A stretch of DNA of 64,000 bases, from NCBI GenBank assembly GCA_027625915.1, contig JANTQA010000023.1:868001-932000 (forward strand), read 5' to 3'. A program made the position numbers and the translations under genes. A model generated the notes under the pieces. That model did not search any database. It had not been told where the DNA came from and was given only the letters and a program-made list of their open reading frames with translations. Shown here piece after piece: positions 1-12,757 of the stretch (positions within the stretch are counted from its first letter, which is position 1; every line of letters starts with the position of its first letter). Source of the DNA: Anaeramoeba flamelloides. Its lineage: Eukaryota; Metamonada; Anaeramoebidae.

Positions 1-180
1 AATCTCCAAATGCCCAATGACACATAATTAAATACGTTACCTATCTACTTAAAAAGATTTTGTAAAATGGGGTGAAAGTTGATTATGTGGTTTTTTGAAA
101 AAAAAAGAAATTTTTTTATCTCTTAGTTTCATGAACTTCAAAATAAAACAGAGGTGTTTATTTAGGCTATTTCTGAAAAG

Positions 181-260
181 TGTTTTTGTCCAACAAAAGA
201 AGGTGACAATTTAGAAATATGGGATCATTTCTTTTTGGAAAAAGTTTTTGAAAAAATTTA
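181..260 (+). pseudogene. possible LINE zinc-finger relic
   Basis: A short open stretch reads Cys-X-Cys followed by ...IWDHFF, resembling the Cys/His knuckle that ends ORF2 of the LINE elsewhere in this window (which has EDLDHFLWNC). No flanking reverse transcriptase is visible. Only the motif spacing supports the call, so it is weak. Confidence 0.25.
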
Positions 261-431
261 ATTCAAAAAAAGGAATTTGAAGGTGTCGGTTTTATTTGAA
301 AGATTAAGACTAAAAAATGATTAGGTTTGCTTAAACCAAATTCCACAGTTTTTGGGGAGATTTTTTGTTTGTGATCGTATTCATTAAAAATAAAGAAGAA
401 AAAAAAGAAAGAATTGAAAAATATTTGTTAT

Positions 432-432
<1 letters not shown>

Positions 433-467
<35 letters not shown>
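433..467. repeat. poly-A tract (about 35 A)
   Basis: Uninterrupted run of about 35 A on the + strand. It lies just beyond the last recognised exon of the minus-strand RalGAP-like gene, so it would be a poly-T tract inside that gene's next intron. Confidence 0.9.
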
Positions 468-473
<6 letters not shown>

Positions 474-479
474 GATTAC

Positions 480-1279
480 GTTTGTTAGGTGGTGTTCTAA
501 AGGTAACACTACCATGTTTGAATTCTTCAAGAAAGGAGTCAAAGCAAATGCTCCCTTCAAGAACATCGATAATACTTGAATCTGCATTTTCACCCAGTAT
601 ATCGATGAATCTTAATAAGACATTTATTCCATTTTTTCTGAGGCCAGGCCTATTTTTCAAACTACACAAAGTCTCCATTAACCCAGCTTTTTTAATTTGA
701 TTTCACAGAATGGAAAAAAAACAATTAACAAAAAGACAAGTTTGTTGCAGCACAAAAAAAAAAAAGAAAAAAAAACTCAATTTACCAAAACTTCGATATT
801 GCCATTTTAATCTTACTTTTTCTTTGCAAGTGATTACAAGTTTCTCTAAGTGTGAGAAAAACATCACAGAGTCTTCTTGGTTTAATTGTTTTTTTTCTGA
901 AACGAAAGAGTGGTTAAAAATTCATAAAAAGAAAAAAAAAAAATTATTAGTTTTGTGGATTTTGGTGTGGAAAGAAATCGAAATTTGACAAAATGTTTTT
1001 TGTTGTTTTTATTTAATCCGAATTCAAAAAGCTGTTAAATTTATCCTAGTAGTTACTTCCTTTTTTCTCTAGAGTTGAATTTGGGTGTCCAGAGAATGCG
1101 TCTAACACAAGAGAATAGACTATCGATCCATTTTCTTGATAAAATTTTGTTTCTTCATCTTGATCCATATTAGAAAGTTGAATAAATTCAGACAATGCCT
1201 TCAGTCGACGTGAGGTTTTTTTTTTCTCATTTAAGAAAAAGTTTTTCTTTTTCAAGGACTGTTTGGAAATTTGGCTCAT
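480..1279 (-). CDS. RalGAP alpha-like GTPase-activating protein, N-terminal exons
   Basis: Model: complement(join(480..686,786..896,1057..1279)), partial at the 3' side. The first exon starts at an ATG at 1279 and ends on donor GTAACT; the second runs from a TTTCAG acceptor to donor GTAAAT; the third ends on a possible GTAATC donor. All junctions are phase 1 and keep the frame open. The joined peptide follows the N-terminus of human RALGAPA1 block by block as I remember it: RLKALSEFI..., a helix with HLEKL, KWQYRSF (human RWQFHSI), then a LRKNGINVLLRF helix (human KIRREGVRLFLLW). The catalytic Rap/Ral-GAP domain would lie far downstream, outside the window. The first Met could also be the one at 1339. 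The acceptor at 687-688 follows a purine run and the last donor is uncertain. Family membership is inferred from recalled homologues. Confidence 0.5.
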
Positions 1280-1699
1280 TAAAGGAAAAAAAATAAAAAA
1301 AAGAGAAAATGGAAGTTTTATTTTTTTTTTTTTTCCCAAAAGTCATGTAAGGAGGTATTTTTAGATTGATTAAAAAAGCTGCAAAATTGTTTGGTATTTT
1401 AGGTGAATTAAGTTTCTATATGAACACATTTGTTTTTGTGTAATAGTATGTGATTTCATTTTCAAAAATCGCTAAAAAGTTCGACATTCAATTTTTTGGC
1501 TACATAAGCTAGTAGTGTTGAATTTTAAATGAATTCACTACAGACTAACCCAAAAATATTTGCTAATTTTATCTTGTTGTCTTGAATTTTGATTTCCTTT
1601 TTGATTTGAGAGTATCTTTCAACTCAAGAAAAGAGAATTTGGTTTTTAATTTTTTTTCTGTTCTTTCGGAAAGTACTGTTGTTGTAAAAAAGCATCCTG
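1280..1699. other. intergenic, no gene seen
   Basis: AT-rich sequence upstream of the minus-strand RalGAP-like gene, presumably holding its promoter. Short ORFs near 1570-1797 overlap on both strands and look like composition artefacts. Confidence 0.5.
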
Positions 1700-2143
1700 T
1701 AATTTTGTATCTGTGTTTAACAATAAAAAGCGTGTTTTTTTTTGGGATAGAAGACCTATACATCAACAGATCAAAGAAACCAACAATAAACACTTGACAA
1801 ATATAGTATTGATTTCCTCAAGCTCTATTATTTAAAAAGAAATTCTAAAAATGAAGGATCAAATATTAAAATGTAATTCCAAAAAATATAGAGCAATTTT
1901 TATCATCAAAAAAACCAAAAATTTCCAAAAAACAGAGAAAATTATGAAAAATTTTGAACCAATTTCATTAATAATTTAAAATTTACTTTTAAAAACAAGT
2001 GGTTTACTTTCAAAATTGATTTGAACTTAGGTATACTATTTGGTAGTAAATTGGATGATACCTTGAAACAACAAGAAAAAAAGTACAGATTATATTTTGA
2101 AAAACGGATTATACACGTTGTGTAGGCATTATTTTGATCACTG
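1700..2143. mobile_element. mariner-like MITE, family Y, copy 1
   Basis: Aligns over most of its length with copies at 17765-18243 and 47356-47807 (shared text such as TTCTAAAAATGAAGGAT and TACTTTCAAAATTGATTTGAAC). The right end is clear: GGCATTATTTTGATCACTG followed by TA, the complement of a CAGTGATCAAAATAATGCC terminus. The left terminus has diverged, so the start is approximate. There is no coding capacity. Confidence 0.7.
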
Positions 2144-3955
2144 TATTACATTATTGGAAATATCAAGAAACCCAAAATGGAAAAATACAATCAAACAATC
2201 AAAGAAAATGAATACTTATTTAGGAAGAAGTAATTTTATCAAATTTTAATGACATGATCTCGATATTAATACTTTTTAACTTTTTTTTTTGTTGATTATT
2301 TTTTTCATTTTTTTGATTTACATTTTATTAATTGGTATGTAAATTATTTAGATTAGGCCATATCTTACTCTAATATTTACTAAAGTATCAATTTTTTTGG
2401 TTAAAGAAATGATTTGAATTATTTTGTTTTGAAGAAACTGTATATTTCTCAAAATGCATCATGTTATTTACTTAATTAATTCAATTAATATAAGAGTGGC
2501 AAATAATAAATTATAAAATAACTAATTGAAATTCTTTAAATTCCTGGATTAATAAATCTATTAAATTTATTTACATCTTTATAATACAAAAATTGAACAC
2601 ATATAAAATTTACAAATTAATATACAAAATTTGGATTCAAGTAAAATAATATGTGTAAAATAAAATTACAAAAAATCAGACTTAACTTGAGATTGTTTTA
2701 CTGCACTAAACCCCACAAAGTTTGTGTCTTAAAAATGGAATGGATTGAAGGAAAATATGTAAAATAAACCAAAATACACCGGATATAATTTATCAAACAG
2801 AATTTAAATTCAAAAATTTATAATTATAATAAATTAAAAAAAAGTTATATTCAAAAATTAATCGTAACAATTTAATACTTCTTTATCTTGAAAAACTAAT
2901 TAAAATCAATCCAATAATAAATTAGTTGAATTAATTGACTTTTTGAAAATTTAAAACTTCTTAAAAAAGAAAGTAATATTGAGAATAAATCTCGGTTGTT
3001 AAATTCGAGTAGTTGGAAAAGCCTTTAGATTTTTTTTAATTTTAGAAATTAAAAAAAACATTTCATTATGTTTTCCAAAGTTTAATATAATAGAATAAAA
3101 TATTTTTTTTTACTCTTTTTATTCGAATTTGGGGAAAGTTTGAAAAGGGTTTTATTGAGTTTTCTTTTCATTTGGAATATCAAAGGAATTTACAGATAAA
3201 ACGGAGAACCTCAATAAAACTTCTGTTAGGTTTTCCTGAATTCATAAGAAAATTGTAAAAAAATATTTTGATTTTGATCTTTTCTTTTGAATTCTGGAAA
3301 AGGAAGACACAACAGAAATATTTTAATATTCTAAATAAGATTAATTTATTAATCAAAAATCATTAAGTTACCAATCAAATATATTTATTCTAAAATTAAG
3401 AACATTTTTTAACTCCTTAAATGATTATTGTTATGTAATAAATAAAAAATTCAAATAAATGTTGTCATTTATCTTGAAAATATGAACATAAACAAAGAAT
3501 AAAAAATATTTGACTTTTTTTATCTGGGTTTGTACTTCCTATCTTAATAGATTGATTAGCATTCCTAATAAATTAAAAGAATTAAATTTTAATTGAAATA
3601 ATTTTAAAATATAATCTTTGATTTATTTTCCTTAACTAATAATTATCGAAACTATGGATTTTTCACTAAAATATAAAAAAAAAGGGAAATATTCTCTTAA
3701 ATAATTCAATTCTGATAAATCGTAATTTATATCTTATTAAATCAATACCTATTGTGAAACAATCTTTTTAATGTAATAAATAATAATATATTCATAAAAC
3801 TAAAAATTGATTGAATAAATTTTAGTTTATTAGGGTAAATATCCTAGAGAATCAAAAAAAATCAAGTTTCTTAAACAAACAAATGAAATGGCTTTAAATT
3901 TATGTGGTTACTTTAATCATTTTTTAATTTTTTTTTTTTTCATCTCAAAAATAAC
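2144..3955. other. intergenic AT-rich DNA with repeat relics
   Basis: No gene is seen. About 2290-2430 matches 9240-9370 inside the CPSF2 intron (shared ATTGGTATGTAAAT and GGTTAAAGAAATGA). About 3000-3330 is a diverged member of the palindromic family P: it has GGTTTTCCTGAATTC near 3230, paired with TTTTGAATTCTGGAAAAG near 3285. The promoter of CPSF2 should lie just before 3956. Confidence 0.5.
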
Positions 3956-6900
3956 ATGTCTTGTTTTATTCATTTCACTCCATTGTATGGATCCTATTCT
4001 GAAGGACCGATTTGTTATTTATTGGACATTGATGATTTTACGATTATGTTGGACTGTGGGTGGTCCGAAGAATTTGATACTGAAGATCTCAGTGTATTAA
4101 ATTCCTACATTAACAAAATTGATTTAGTGCTTTTGTCTCATTCCGATTTGGCACACATCGGCGCCTTACCTTATTTAATTTGTAAATTAGGATTAAAGGC
4201 GCCTGTTTATTCAACGCTGCCTGTTGCTTTGATGGGTAAACTGACTTTGGAGGAAGTGTTAATTTCTGTCCTTCAGGAAAGGGCATTTGATTTGTTTACT
4301 TTTGAAGACATTCTGCAAGCGTTCAAACAAATCAACCTCTTAAAATTCTCCCAACAATTTGATCTTACAGAACACGGGGCAGCTATTACGATCACTCCTT
4401 TGGCAGCAGGGCATTCGCTCGGTGGTTCGATTTGGTTTATCAAAAAAGAGGCAGAAAGAATCATTTATGCTGTTGATTGGAACCATGCTCGTGATCGTCA
4501 TTTAAGTTCTTCGATGTTGTCACAAATTAAAAAACCAAGTCTGTTAATCACAGACTCAAGAAATTTTTTAATCGCAAATAAGAAAAGAAATCAACGTGAT
4601 CGCGATCTGTCAGGTAATTTGATTTTCTTTTTTTGTTTATTTTTCCTTTGAAATTTTTCTTTTTTTCTTTTTATTTTGAACACTATCCCCTTATTTACTT
4701 TTTTTTTTTGTTTTTTTTTTCACCACCACAACTATATTTGAAGATCTTGAGATTCACAATCAATTTTTGCTTTTTTTTACAAAAATTGAATTTTTTGAGG
4801 TTTAATTAAGTAATTATGAAGAAACAAAAACTTTTACAGCTGCTTTAAAAAAGTGAGGATCAAAATCTTTGAATAAGTGTTGATCAAACTGTTTGATTAA
4901 CGCTTTTAAGCAGTTTGAGAATCATTTTTTAAAACTTTTATTCTTTCCTCAATTTTTTTTTGTAGTACTAAATTTTTTTTATTGTTTTTGGTCTGTTTGA
5001 CTCTTGTAACTTTTAATCTTAAAAACTTAAAATTATCTTAAACTGTATTTTTAATTTCTCAGTAAATCAGATTTGAGATTAATAGATAAGCAAATTAAAT
5101 TCATGAAGGGAATAATTGTATTCTCTTTTTTTCAATTTACAATTCTTTTAAAATATTGATTTTCAAAAAAAAAAAGGAATTTTAAATACAAAATCAAAAA
5201 CAAATTTATTTATAACAACTTAAAATGTTTTATTGATCCATTTACAATTCATATTTTTTCCTTTCGTTATGATTTTTATTGATTCCTTTTAAAATAAACA
5301 ATTTTGATATTTTATTTTTACCTTCTGGTAAAAAAAGTGAAAGAAGGAAAAAAAAGAAAAACACAATTTTTAATTGGATAAACTTTAATAGAAACTGACA
5401 ATAAAAAAAAAAGATCAATTAATAAAAGAAATAAATAAATAAATAAAGACAAAATGGAGGATTCAACACAAAAACAGTTTTTAGAATATTTTCTTTAATA
5501 AATTGTTTTTTTTTCCGATTTAACAGTCTTTCAAAATTTGTTTAAAAAATTGAACTATTTTTGATATCTCCAAAACCACTTCTTATCTGATTTTTATAAT
5601 AAAGTATTTTTAAATTGTTTTTTTGTTGATTCAATTGGTGATAATAATCTAACGAATTACTCTTAAAAGTTAATTTTTTTTTTCTTTTACTATGATTTGA
5701 TTTTACTTTTCATTTTCAGGTTCGATTAATGTTGATCCAATTAAAAATCGTGTTTCACTTTTTTTCCCAAATGACTATATGTCCCTACGACCCAAAAAAC
5801 ACTAAAAATTGAAAACCGATCAAATACCTTCCATTAAAAAAATTAAAAAAACAAAATGAAAAAATAAAAATAAATAAAGTTTCAATTTAACTTTTTCTTG
5901 AAAACATTTTTTGCCAAAATCATTTAATTCAAAGTTGAAATTATGTATATTTTTATATACAATATTTTATTTTAACTCATTTACTAAAAGCAATTCTAAA
6001 TTATGGGAATTTTATTTTCACAAAAGGGAATAATTTGGCCTTCAAATGTTTTTTTATTTTCAAATAGTAAAATTAAAAAAAAGTTATTTAAAAAAGATAA
6101 ACTCTCTGGAAAAGTATTCTAATTTTAATATTTTAGTTTATTCTTTGATTTCAAAATTTTCTCAACCCCAATTTTTCAAAAAAAATAAAAAAAGAGCACA
6201 GTAATTTCAAAAAATATTTTCGATATTCAAAAGTTGAGAGTGTTTTTATTCTAAAAAAAATTATCCCAGTGGTTAATTGAATTAAGTTATAAGCTAGATT
6301 TCGAAAAATATTAATCAGAAAAAAATAGTGCTTAATTTTATTACGGACATATATTTTTTTTCACCGAAAAAATATTCAATAAATATGAATAATTCTTGAT
6401 AAATTATTCTCTTAAATAATTTAATATTATTTTGGAAACAATCGTAAAAAAAAGCTTTAAATTTGAAAATTAATTAAAGTAAAAACAAGAATTCATAGTG
6501 ATAAAATAAAATCTTAATTCATAATTTTTAGTATTAATTCGCTATTTGTAAATAAAATTTCGTATTTCAATTTCATCTTTTTTTTTTAAAAAAAATTTCA
6601 AATTTCCATTCAACACAAATTTTAAATAATTTTATTTCAAAAAAATAAAATCTTATTACAAAGTTTATAATGACCATTTTCGCTAGAAGTTGGCCAACTG
6701 TAAATTCGGTCATATTCTCGCAAAAATGGTCATAAACAACACACCCCAGAATCTAATAGCATTGTTTCTCATTAGGACAAAATTATCTCTTTTTTCAAAG
6801 AGCATTTTTTTAATGTGTCAATTTTTTTTAATTTAAAAAATATGAACAATTCGAAAAAACAAATGAAAGATCTCAATTTAGATTGTTGTTGTTGTTAGAA

Positions 6901-9900
6901 ATTTCAACCAAAGAAGTTTAAGAAATAGAACTGAAGAGATACATCTTCATCTTCAAAAAGACTTTTACAATTCAAAAAAAAAAATTGGCAATTAATGCAA
7001 TTTGCTCCAATAACCGAAAAGGTATATGCACCAAAAAATATATATATATTTTTTTCAATGATAAACGATTTTTATCACATTTAAACTATTTTTTAAAATT
7101 CCATGGTCCTACCAATGCAATTTTATTTTTTTCTTTTTGTTTTAAATTTATCTGAAATAATCCTTAAACTTTTGAAATAAAAAAATGAAATTCCCATTTT
7201 TAAAATTTTAAAATTGTTGTTTTTGTTCCAATTTATTTGTTAATTTTGTAAAAAAAATTTTTTTGCTTTAAATACAACAATTAGTGTAAAAAAATGGATT
7301 AAATGATCACTTTTACGAGAATATGTCCTTGGTTCAAAATCGACATCTTCTCACAAAAATGGTCAATGTTTTTAACCTTATGTCAAAAAAATAAATAAGA
7401 AATTTCAAGTTAAATTTAAACGATATGATTTACTCTCATCAAGACAAGGAAAATTTTTTCAAAAACAAATCTCTAAATTTTGTATTTTTGAAATACACTC
7501 ATATAATAAACATTATTATACATGACAATTTTCAAAAAGGTTTACAACTTTAATAGATATTAATAGGAATTGAAAAAAAAATGAAATTTTTCAGTAATAT
7601 TTTTTTCATTTTTAATTGTAAAATTTTTGAATTTTTTAATTGACTTAGTAGAGAAATAAGTTTCAAGTATTTTTTTAATAGTCTAAAAAGAAGCATATTT
7701 TTCAATTTTAAAAGAGCACAAAATATTCCAATCAAAAGCTATCGCTAAATTAAATTGAAAATCTGATTTTTTATCTGTTTTTGGAATATTTTTTATCATT
7801 CTATTTTTTTCCATGTTTAAGTTTTTATATACGTTCCCGATTGTTTTCTGCAAATTGCTTTAACATTTATTCTTTTTTCAATCTTAATGTTCAATCAAAA
7901 ATTAATTCATTTCAACTTTTTTCATTAAAAAAATACCCCAAAAATAGTTGTTGTTTTCAAAAGTCGGTATTTTTGAAAAGGGGGGTATTCGGATTTTCAT
8001 GAGTTTAATAGCTATCCTTTTCTTTATACATAAAATTATGATAACTTTGAAAAAATAATTTATAAAAGAAGTATAACTGAAATCCAATGTATAGTTTTGG
8101 CTAACTTTAATTTTGGGTGTTTAAATTTTCCTTGTAGTGATAAGAAACAATTTTTTTTTTTTTTTTAATTTCAACAATACGTTAAGGAAGTAGGCACATT
8201 TTACCATTTTACAAGTTTTTAATTGTGACAACCTTATTGACTAAAATATTTTTTGAGTAACACAAGATATCTGAAACTTTGAAATCAAAATATCAATTTA
8301 CTAGTCTATTTGTGAAAAGAAAAAGAACCCAAAGTAAATCAGAGTTGAATCTTTTAATTTTCAATTTTTTGAACGTTTTTTTTTTGGTTGAATTTTTGGT
8401 TTTATTAAATTTGTTTTTGGATCTTGAAATGTGTTTAGATGAATGGTTGAAATTAATCAATAAAAAAACCAATAAAACAGACATAAGAAGATGTGTATTT
8501 TAAACAAATATTTTCTTTACTGTAACAAGATAGATCACCTTTTTCAATAAACTTTTTGAAATCAAAAATGAAAGAAAAAAAATTTTATAAAGTATATTTT
8601 AGAATATTTATTTTCTTTATCTTCTTATCTTTGACTGAAAATACAAACAAGATATTACCTAAAATTTCTCACCTCATTTCTATTAATTATTATTTTATAA
8701 AACATTTTTTACCAATTTGTTTTCAAAATTATTTTTTCAAATAATTTTTGTCAAACTAAGTAAAAACAAAGAATATTGCTTCAAAGATTCAAGTAAAAGG
8801 ATTTATTTATTGAAATCAAAAAACAACTTCAAACATTTCGACTAAAAGAATTCAACCCAAAATAAAAAGAAAATATGATGAAAAAAAAATTGAAATCTTG
8901 ATTCAGAATTATTTTGAGTTTTTCCAATTTGATAAAAAATAAATATATTTTAAATCCAAACAAATAAATCCAATAAATCTTTATTTCTAAAGAAGGAATA
9001 AAAAATATCCTATTTTCTTGAATCAAATTCTAGAATTAGATGAAATTAAATGAAAATTGGAAAATTAAAATTCATTTATGGAAATTCTTGATAAATATAA
9101 AGTAATTTGTTAATCGAAAAATTTTATATAAAAAAGTATTTACATGAAGAATAAAAAATAAAACTGAGTAAAGAAGAAATCATTGTATAAAATTTTACAG
9201 ATAAGATCTATAAAGAAATGATTTTCTTTTTATTTTATTTTGGATCAATTTTTTAATTATTTTGATTTAAATTTTTTCATTGGTATGTAAATATATTAGA
9301 CTAGGATATCTGCCACTCTCTAACATTTTTATTAAAATATCCATTTATTTAGTTAAAGAAATGAATTTTATGATTAAATTTCGAATTAAATGAGGCTCTC
9401 AAAATTGGTAAAATGTACCTACTATCTTAATTAAAGAATAAAACCAAAATTTCTTACTTTTTGATCCAATTCCAAAAAAAAATAAAATTAACAATATTTT
9501 AAATTAATTTTGAAAATTTTTTTGTCAAATTTTGGTTAATGTATCCAGAGAATTAGTTTTAATATTCAACTCCAAAATTTTATATTTCCATTTCTAAAAT
9601 ATGTATTAAAAATGAAAAAGTACTATTTTTTTTCTATTCAAGATTTTTCGATTTCTTCATCACACCTTAACCCAAATGATTGTTGTACAAAAAATTTTCA
9701 AAGTTTAAATACACTTAAATTAAAGATGAAAAAAAATTTTTTTTTTTTCGATACTATTTGTTTCAAAATAAAGTGAACAAAATTTTCATTTAAACTTTCC
9801 AAAAAAAGATTTATAATTCAAGTTAAGTTTTCAAATTTTGTATTCTGAAAAGCAGCTAAAATTATTAATTTCCGTCTTTTAGAATTGGGAACTTTGATGA

Positions 9901-10374
9901 TTTATTTTAATTCTTGGAATTCGATTATTTTTGGAAAGCTGTATGAAAATTTTGATCTTTTTATTTTGAAATTAATAGTGGTTTGAAATTTTGATTTTTT
10001 TGTATTTGGACAAAGCAAAATCAAAAATTAAATAAGTATGTATCATAAATAAAAAAAGTTTTTTTCATGAATTCTTCCTTTTTCAAAAGGTTTTTTTTAG
10101 ATTGTTTTTTTTATTTTTTAAAAATTAAAATAAAAAATTATTTGAATATCAAATTAGTACCTTTTTCGATTTTATTTAAAAAAGGACTAGATATGAATTA
10201 AAAATCAAGAACATTCATTTTTTAATATTCTAATAAAACTAATTCAAAAAAATAATATTTTTTTTATTCTTTTTTCTATAACATAATTTAAAATCTCATT
10301 TGTTTTTCCCAAAAATGTAATTTATTTTTATGAAAAAAAAATATTTCTAATTTTTCTTATAAATTCAATTTTTC

Positions 10375-10418
<44 letters not shown>

Positions 10419-12279
10419 CATAATATTATTTATTTATTTAGGTTCTGTTACTCAAACTTTAAAAAATGGAGGATCAGTATTAATGCCAACTGATGTCTCA
10501 AATAGGGTATTAGAATTATTATTATTTTTAGAAACTCTATGGGAAAATCAGCAATATGAGAAATTTAGTTTAGTATTTGTCGGATACCGATCAAGAAATG
10601 TTTTATTGTCTGCACAATCTATGATTGAATGGATGGGATCTGGTATTACAAAGATGTTTGATTCTAATCAGAGGAATCCATTTGATTTTAAGCATGTCAA
10701 GATATGCACCACCCTCAAGCAATTTGAAAAATTGCCCTTAGGACCTAAAGTGATTTGTTGTACTTTAAATAGTTTAGAATATGGATGGTCCAGAGACTTT
10801 TTTTTATCATTTTGTGAAAAGTCATTAAATTTGGTTTTATTTACGAGCCGAGATGTTCCAGGTTCTTTTAATAGGTTTTTAATTGATCAATCTCCAATTT
10901 CATCATCAAGTCATAAGCAAATCAAATTAAAAGTTAGGCAAAGGGTAGAATTGGAGGGTGCGGAATTGGAACAATATTTATTGGAAGAAAAAATATTAAA
11001 ACAACAAGAAGAAAATGCAAATAAGGCAATGGATTTTGAATATGCTGGGGAATACCAAGATGTCAAAGATGAGGAAGAAGCCTTTATTAAATTAAAAGAA
11101 ATTGAAGAAGAAGAAAGGGTACAAGAAAAAACTTTAATTTCTGATGAAGTATTGGGAACAGATATTTTGACATGGTACAAAAAAAATCAAAATAACAATC
11201 TACGAAGAGTCCATTTTGCAATGTTTCCCAACGTTTCTGAGTATATGGTCTCAGATCAATATGGAGAAATCATTAACAATTCAGAATTTCCAACAAGTAA
11301 TTTGGATGACGACATTTCTCAAATAAAAAATAAAAATGAGAATACCTGTATATTAACATTGCCCCTAAGAAAAGATTTAAATCGATATATTAATGACGAG
11401 AAAAATTCTGAATCTAACGAAGATGACAAATTCAACGAAATGGGCACAAATCAAGGCACTAGCTCTGGTAATAATAATAATACCAGCTCTGATAATAATG
11501 CCGGTGGGATGGAAATCGAAAAAAAAGGTGGGATCGGGATGTTTGGTCTTTTTGACGATCGCTCAAGAACTTTAGAACAACAAAAAATTAACCAGGATCC
11601 GGAATATGTCTTAAAAAGTAAAATACAAGATGATTTGCCCTTTGATAATGACAAGCCAATCAAATATGTCGAAAAGGAAATTTATATCGAATTAAATTGC
11701 GAGGTTAAGTATATCGATATTGAAGGTCGATCAGACGGAGAAGCAATTCGAAATATTCTTCCAAAGATCGAACCAAGAAATGTTATCATCATCCACGGAT
11801 CTAAAAAATCAACAACAAGTTTTCGTGATTTCTGTTTACGAAAAATCACTCCACATGTATATAACCCAAAAAACGAACAAAAAATAGATGTCTCCACATA
11901 TGAAAAAATGATTCAAGTGCAATTCCAAGATGAATTTTTACAGGGAATAAAGTTCAAAAAAACAGGTGAGTATGGGATCTCCTATATGGATTCAATGGTT
12001 GAGCTTCCTCAAAACTCAAATATACCCACTTTGGTACACAGAGAATCCGATAATGAAGAAGCGAGAGACCCAATATTCCTGGGCAATATGCAACTGCCAA
12101 TATTGAAAAAAAAATTATTAGAGCAATCAATCGATAGTCAATGGGTAGAGGGGAGTTTGATTTTTAAAGGCGTAATAGCAATTAAAAAAAAGGATAAAGA
12201 AATTACAATTGAAGGTGATGTTTCGGAGGACAATTATAAAATACGTGAAATCATTTATTCGCAATATGGAATTATTTAA
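3956..12279 (+). CDS. CPSF2: Cleavage and polyadenylation specificity factor subunit 2 (CPSF100)
   Basis: Model: join(3956..4613,10442..12279), 831 aa (human about 780). CPSF100 is the non-catalytic partner of the CPSF73 endonuclease in nuclear pre-mRNA 3'-end processing. Exon 1 carries the metallo-beta-lactamase fold. The ATG at 3956 aligns with the human start (MSCFIHFTPLYG versus MTSIIKLTTLSG). The metal site is degenerate (LSHSDLAHIGALPY), as in human CPSF100. Later blocks include LLDCGW, KLGLKAPVYST, LKFSQ, ITPLAAGHSLGGSIW and YAVDWNH. Exon 2 starts in phase (RNQRDRDLSG then SVTQTLKNGGSVL), covers the beta-CASP region (RVLEL, SRDFFLSF), an acidic and Asn-rich linker, the RMMBL region near residue 640 (DIEGRSDGEAI, IIIHGSKKS) and the C-terminal block KIREIIYSQYG. 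The intron is very large (5828 bp). The assignment is secure. Confidence 0.95.
5327..5768. mobile_element. TIR element, family K, copy 1
   Basis: Ends are inverted repeats: GGTAAAAAAAGTGAAAG..ACACAATTTTTAATTGG on the left and CCAATTAAAAATCGTGTTTCAC then TTTTTTTCCC on the right. Related copies lie at 12758-13180 and 54876-56133. Shared internal text includes TCAATTAATAAAAGA and AAATGGAGGATTCAACACA. The right part carries TTTTCATTTTCAGGTTC, a strong 3' splice-site look-alike inside the CPSF2 intron. Confidence 0.65.
5778..6352 (+). mobile_element. TIR element, family I, copy 1
   Basis: Begins TATGTCCCTACGACCCAAAA and ends TTACGGACATATA, a short terminal inverted repeat (TATGTCC/GGACATA). An inverted copy occupies 51780-52362, with extended matches such as AAACTCTCTGGAAAA and AAGCTAGATTTCGAAAAATA. 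No ORF is present. It lies inside the CPSF2 intron. Confidence 0.65.
6670..7367. mobile_element. TIR element, family F, single copy
   Basis: About 700 bp bounded by inverted repeats: ATGACCATTTTCGCTAGAAG on the left and CTTCTCACAAAAATGGTCAAT on the right. Each end is itself palindromic, since the left end continues to CATATTCTCGCAAAAATGGTCAT and the right end contains TTTTACGAGAATATGTCC. No ORF. Only one copy was seen in the window. Confidence 0.55.
7500..8105. repeat. dispersed repeat G, copy 1
   Basis: Aligns in the same orientation with 43290-43935: shared AATTGACTTAGTAGAGA, TCTAAAAAGAA.CATATTTTTCAATTT, GAAAAGGGGGGT.TTCGGATTTT and ATAACTGAAATC.AATGT. ORFs across it are not conserved as protein. 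Termini are not resolved. Confidence 0.6.
8500..9060. repeat. dispersed repeat H, copy 1
   Basis: An inverted copy lies at about 53405-53970. Diagnostic shared text is TTTTTGAAATCAAAAATGAA with a neighbouring GATCACC, and TTCAACCCAAAATAAAA. Short ORFs of 62-71 codons in both copies are in non-corresponding frames. Located in the CPSF2 intron. Confidence 0.55.
10378..10414. repeat. (TA)n microsatellite
   Basis: About 18 TA units, 27 bases upstream of the acceptor used for CPSF2 exon 2. It takes the place where a pyrimidine tract would normally be expected. Confidence 0.95.
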
Positions 12280-12757
12280 TTTTTTTCATCATTTTTTTTT
12301 TTTTATTTATGCAATTTTTATTTTCATTCCAATTTTAATTTTTATTTTGATTATAAAAGAAATTAAGTAAAAAAAAATAATAATAATATTTTATCAAAAT
12401 TTTCTTTCAGAAATGTATTTTTATTTCTTAAATATACTTAAAATAGCTATTATTGTTTTGGTGTTATTTAACAAAATCTATTTTTGCACAAAAAACTTGA
12501 TATTTCTACATAATATTATTCCTAAATAATATTTTTCAACAAATGAATTTAATAAAAATCATAAACAAAATATTAGAAGAGTTTTTCTTATTTAATTATT
12601 CAAAAAACAAATAAAATAAAATTATTTTTTTTTTAATTATTATTTCTATTTTTTAATTTCATTTTGGGAATATGTTTTGTTTTACTTTTTGTTATTTTTT
12701 GGTTAAATATTTGTCAATTCATATTTACAATCTCAAAAAAAAATAATGTATCCATTT
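12280..12757. other. 3' flank of CPSF2
   Basis: AT-rich, no gene seen. AATAAA-like hexamers occur after the stop codon (for example near 12600), but no single polyadenylation site can be chosen. Confidence 0.4.

Larger units (their letters stand above)
4614..10441 (+). other. giant intron of CPSF2 (5828 bp)
   Basis: Donor GTAATT follows CAG at 4611-4613; the acceptor is TTTATTTAG at 10441, preceded by a (TA)n tract. Both flanking exons are homologous to adjacent parts of human CPSF100 and the joint keeps the frame, so the intron is real. It contains repeats K1, I1, F, G1 and H1, described separately. The stretches 4614-5326, 6353-6669 and 9061-10377 show only AT-rich sequence, apart from a copy of the 2290-2430 repeat at 9240-9370. 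Confidence 0.85.

Noticed and set aside
5722-5805. Possible small CPSF2 exon after TTTTCAG
   Set aside because: The acceptor belongs to repeat family K (same text at 56065). The peptide has no CPSF100 similarity and stops, while the 4613/10442 joint aligns perfectly with the human protein.
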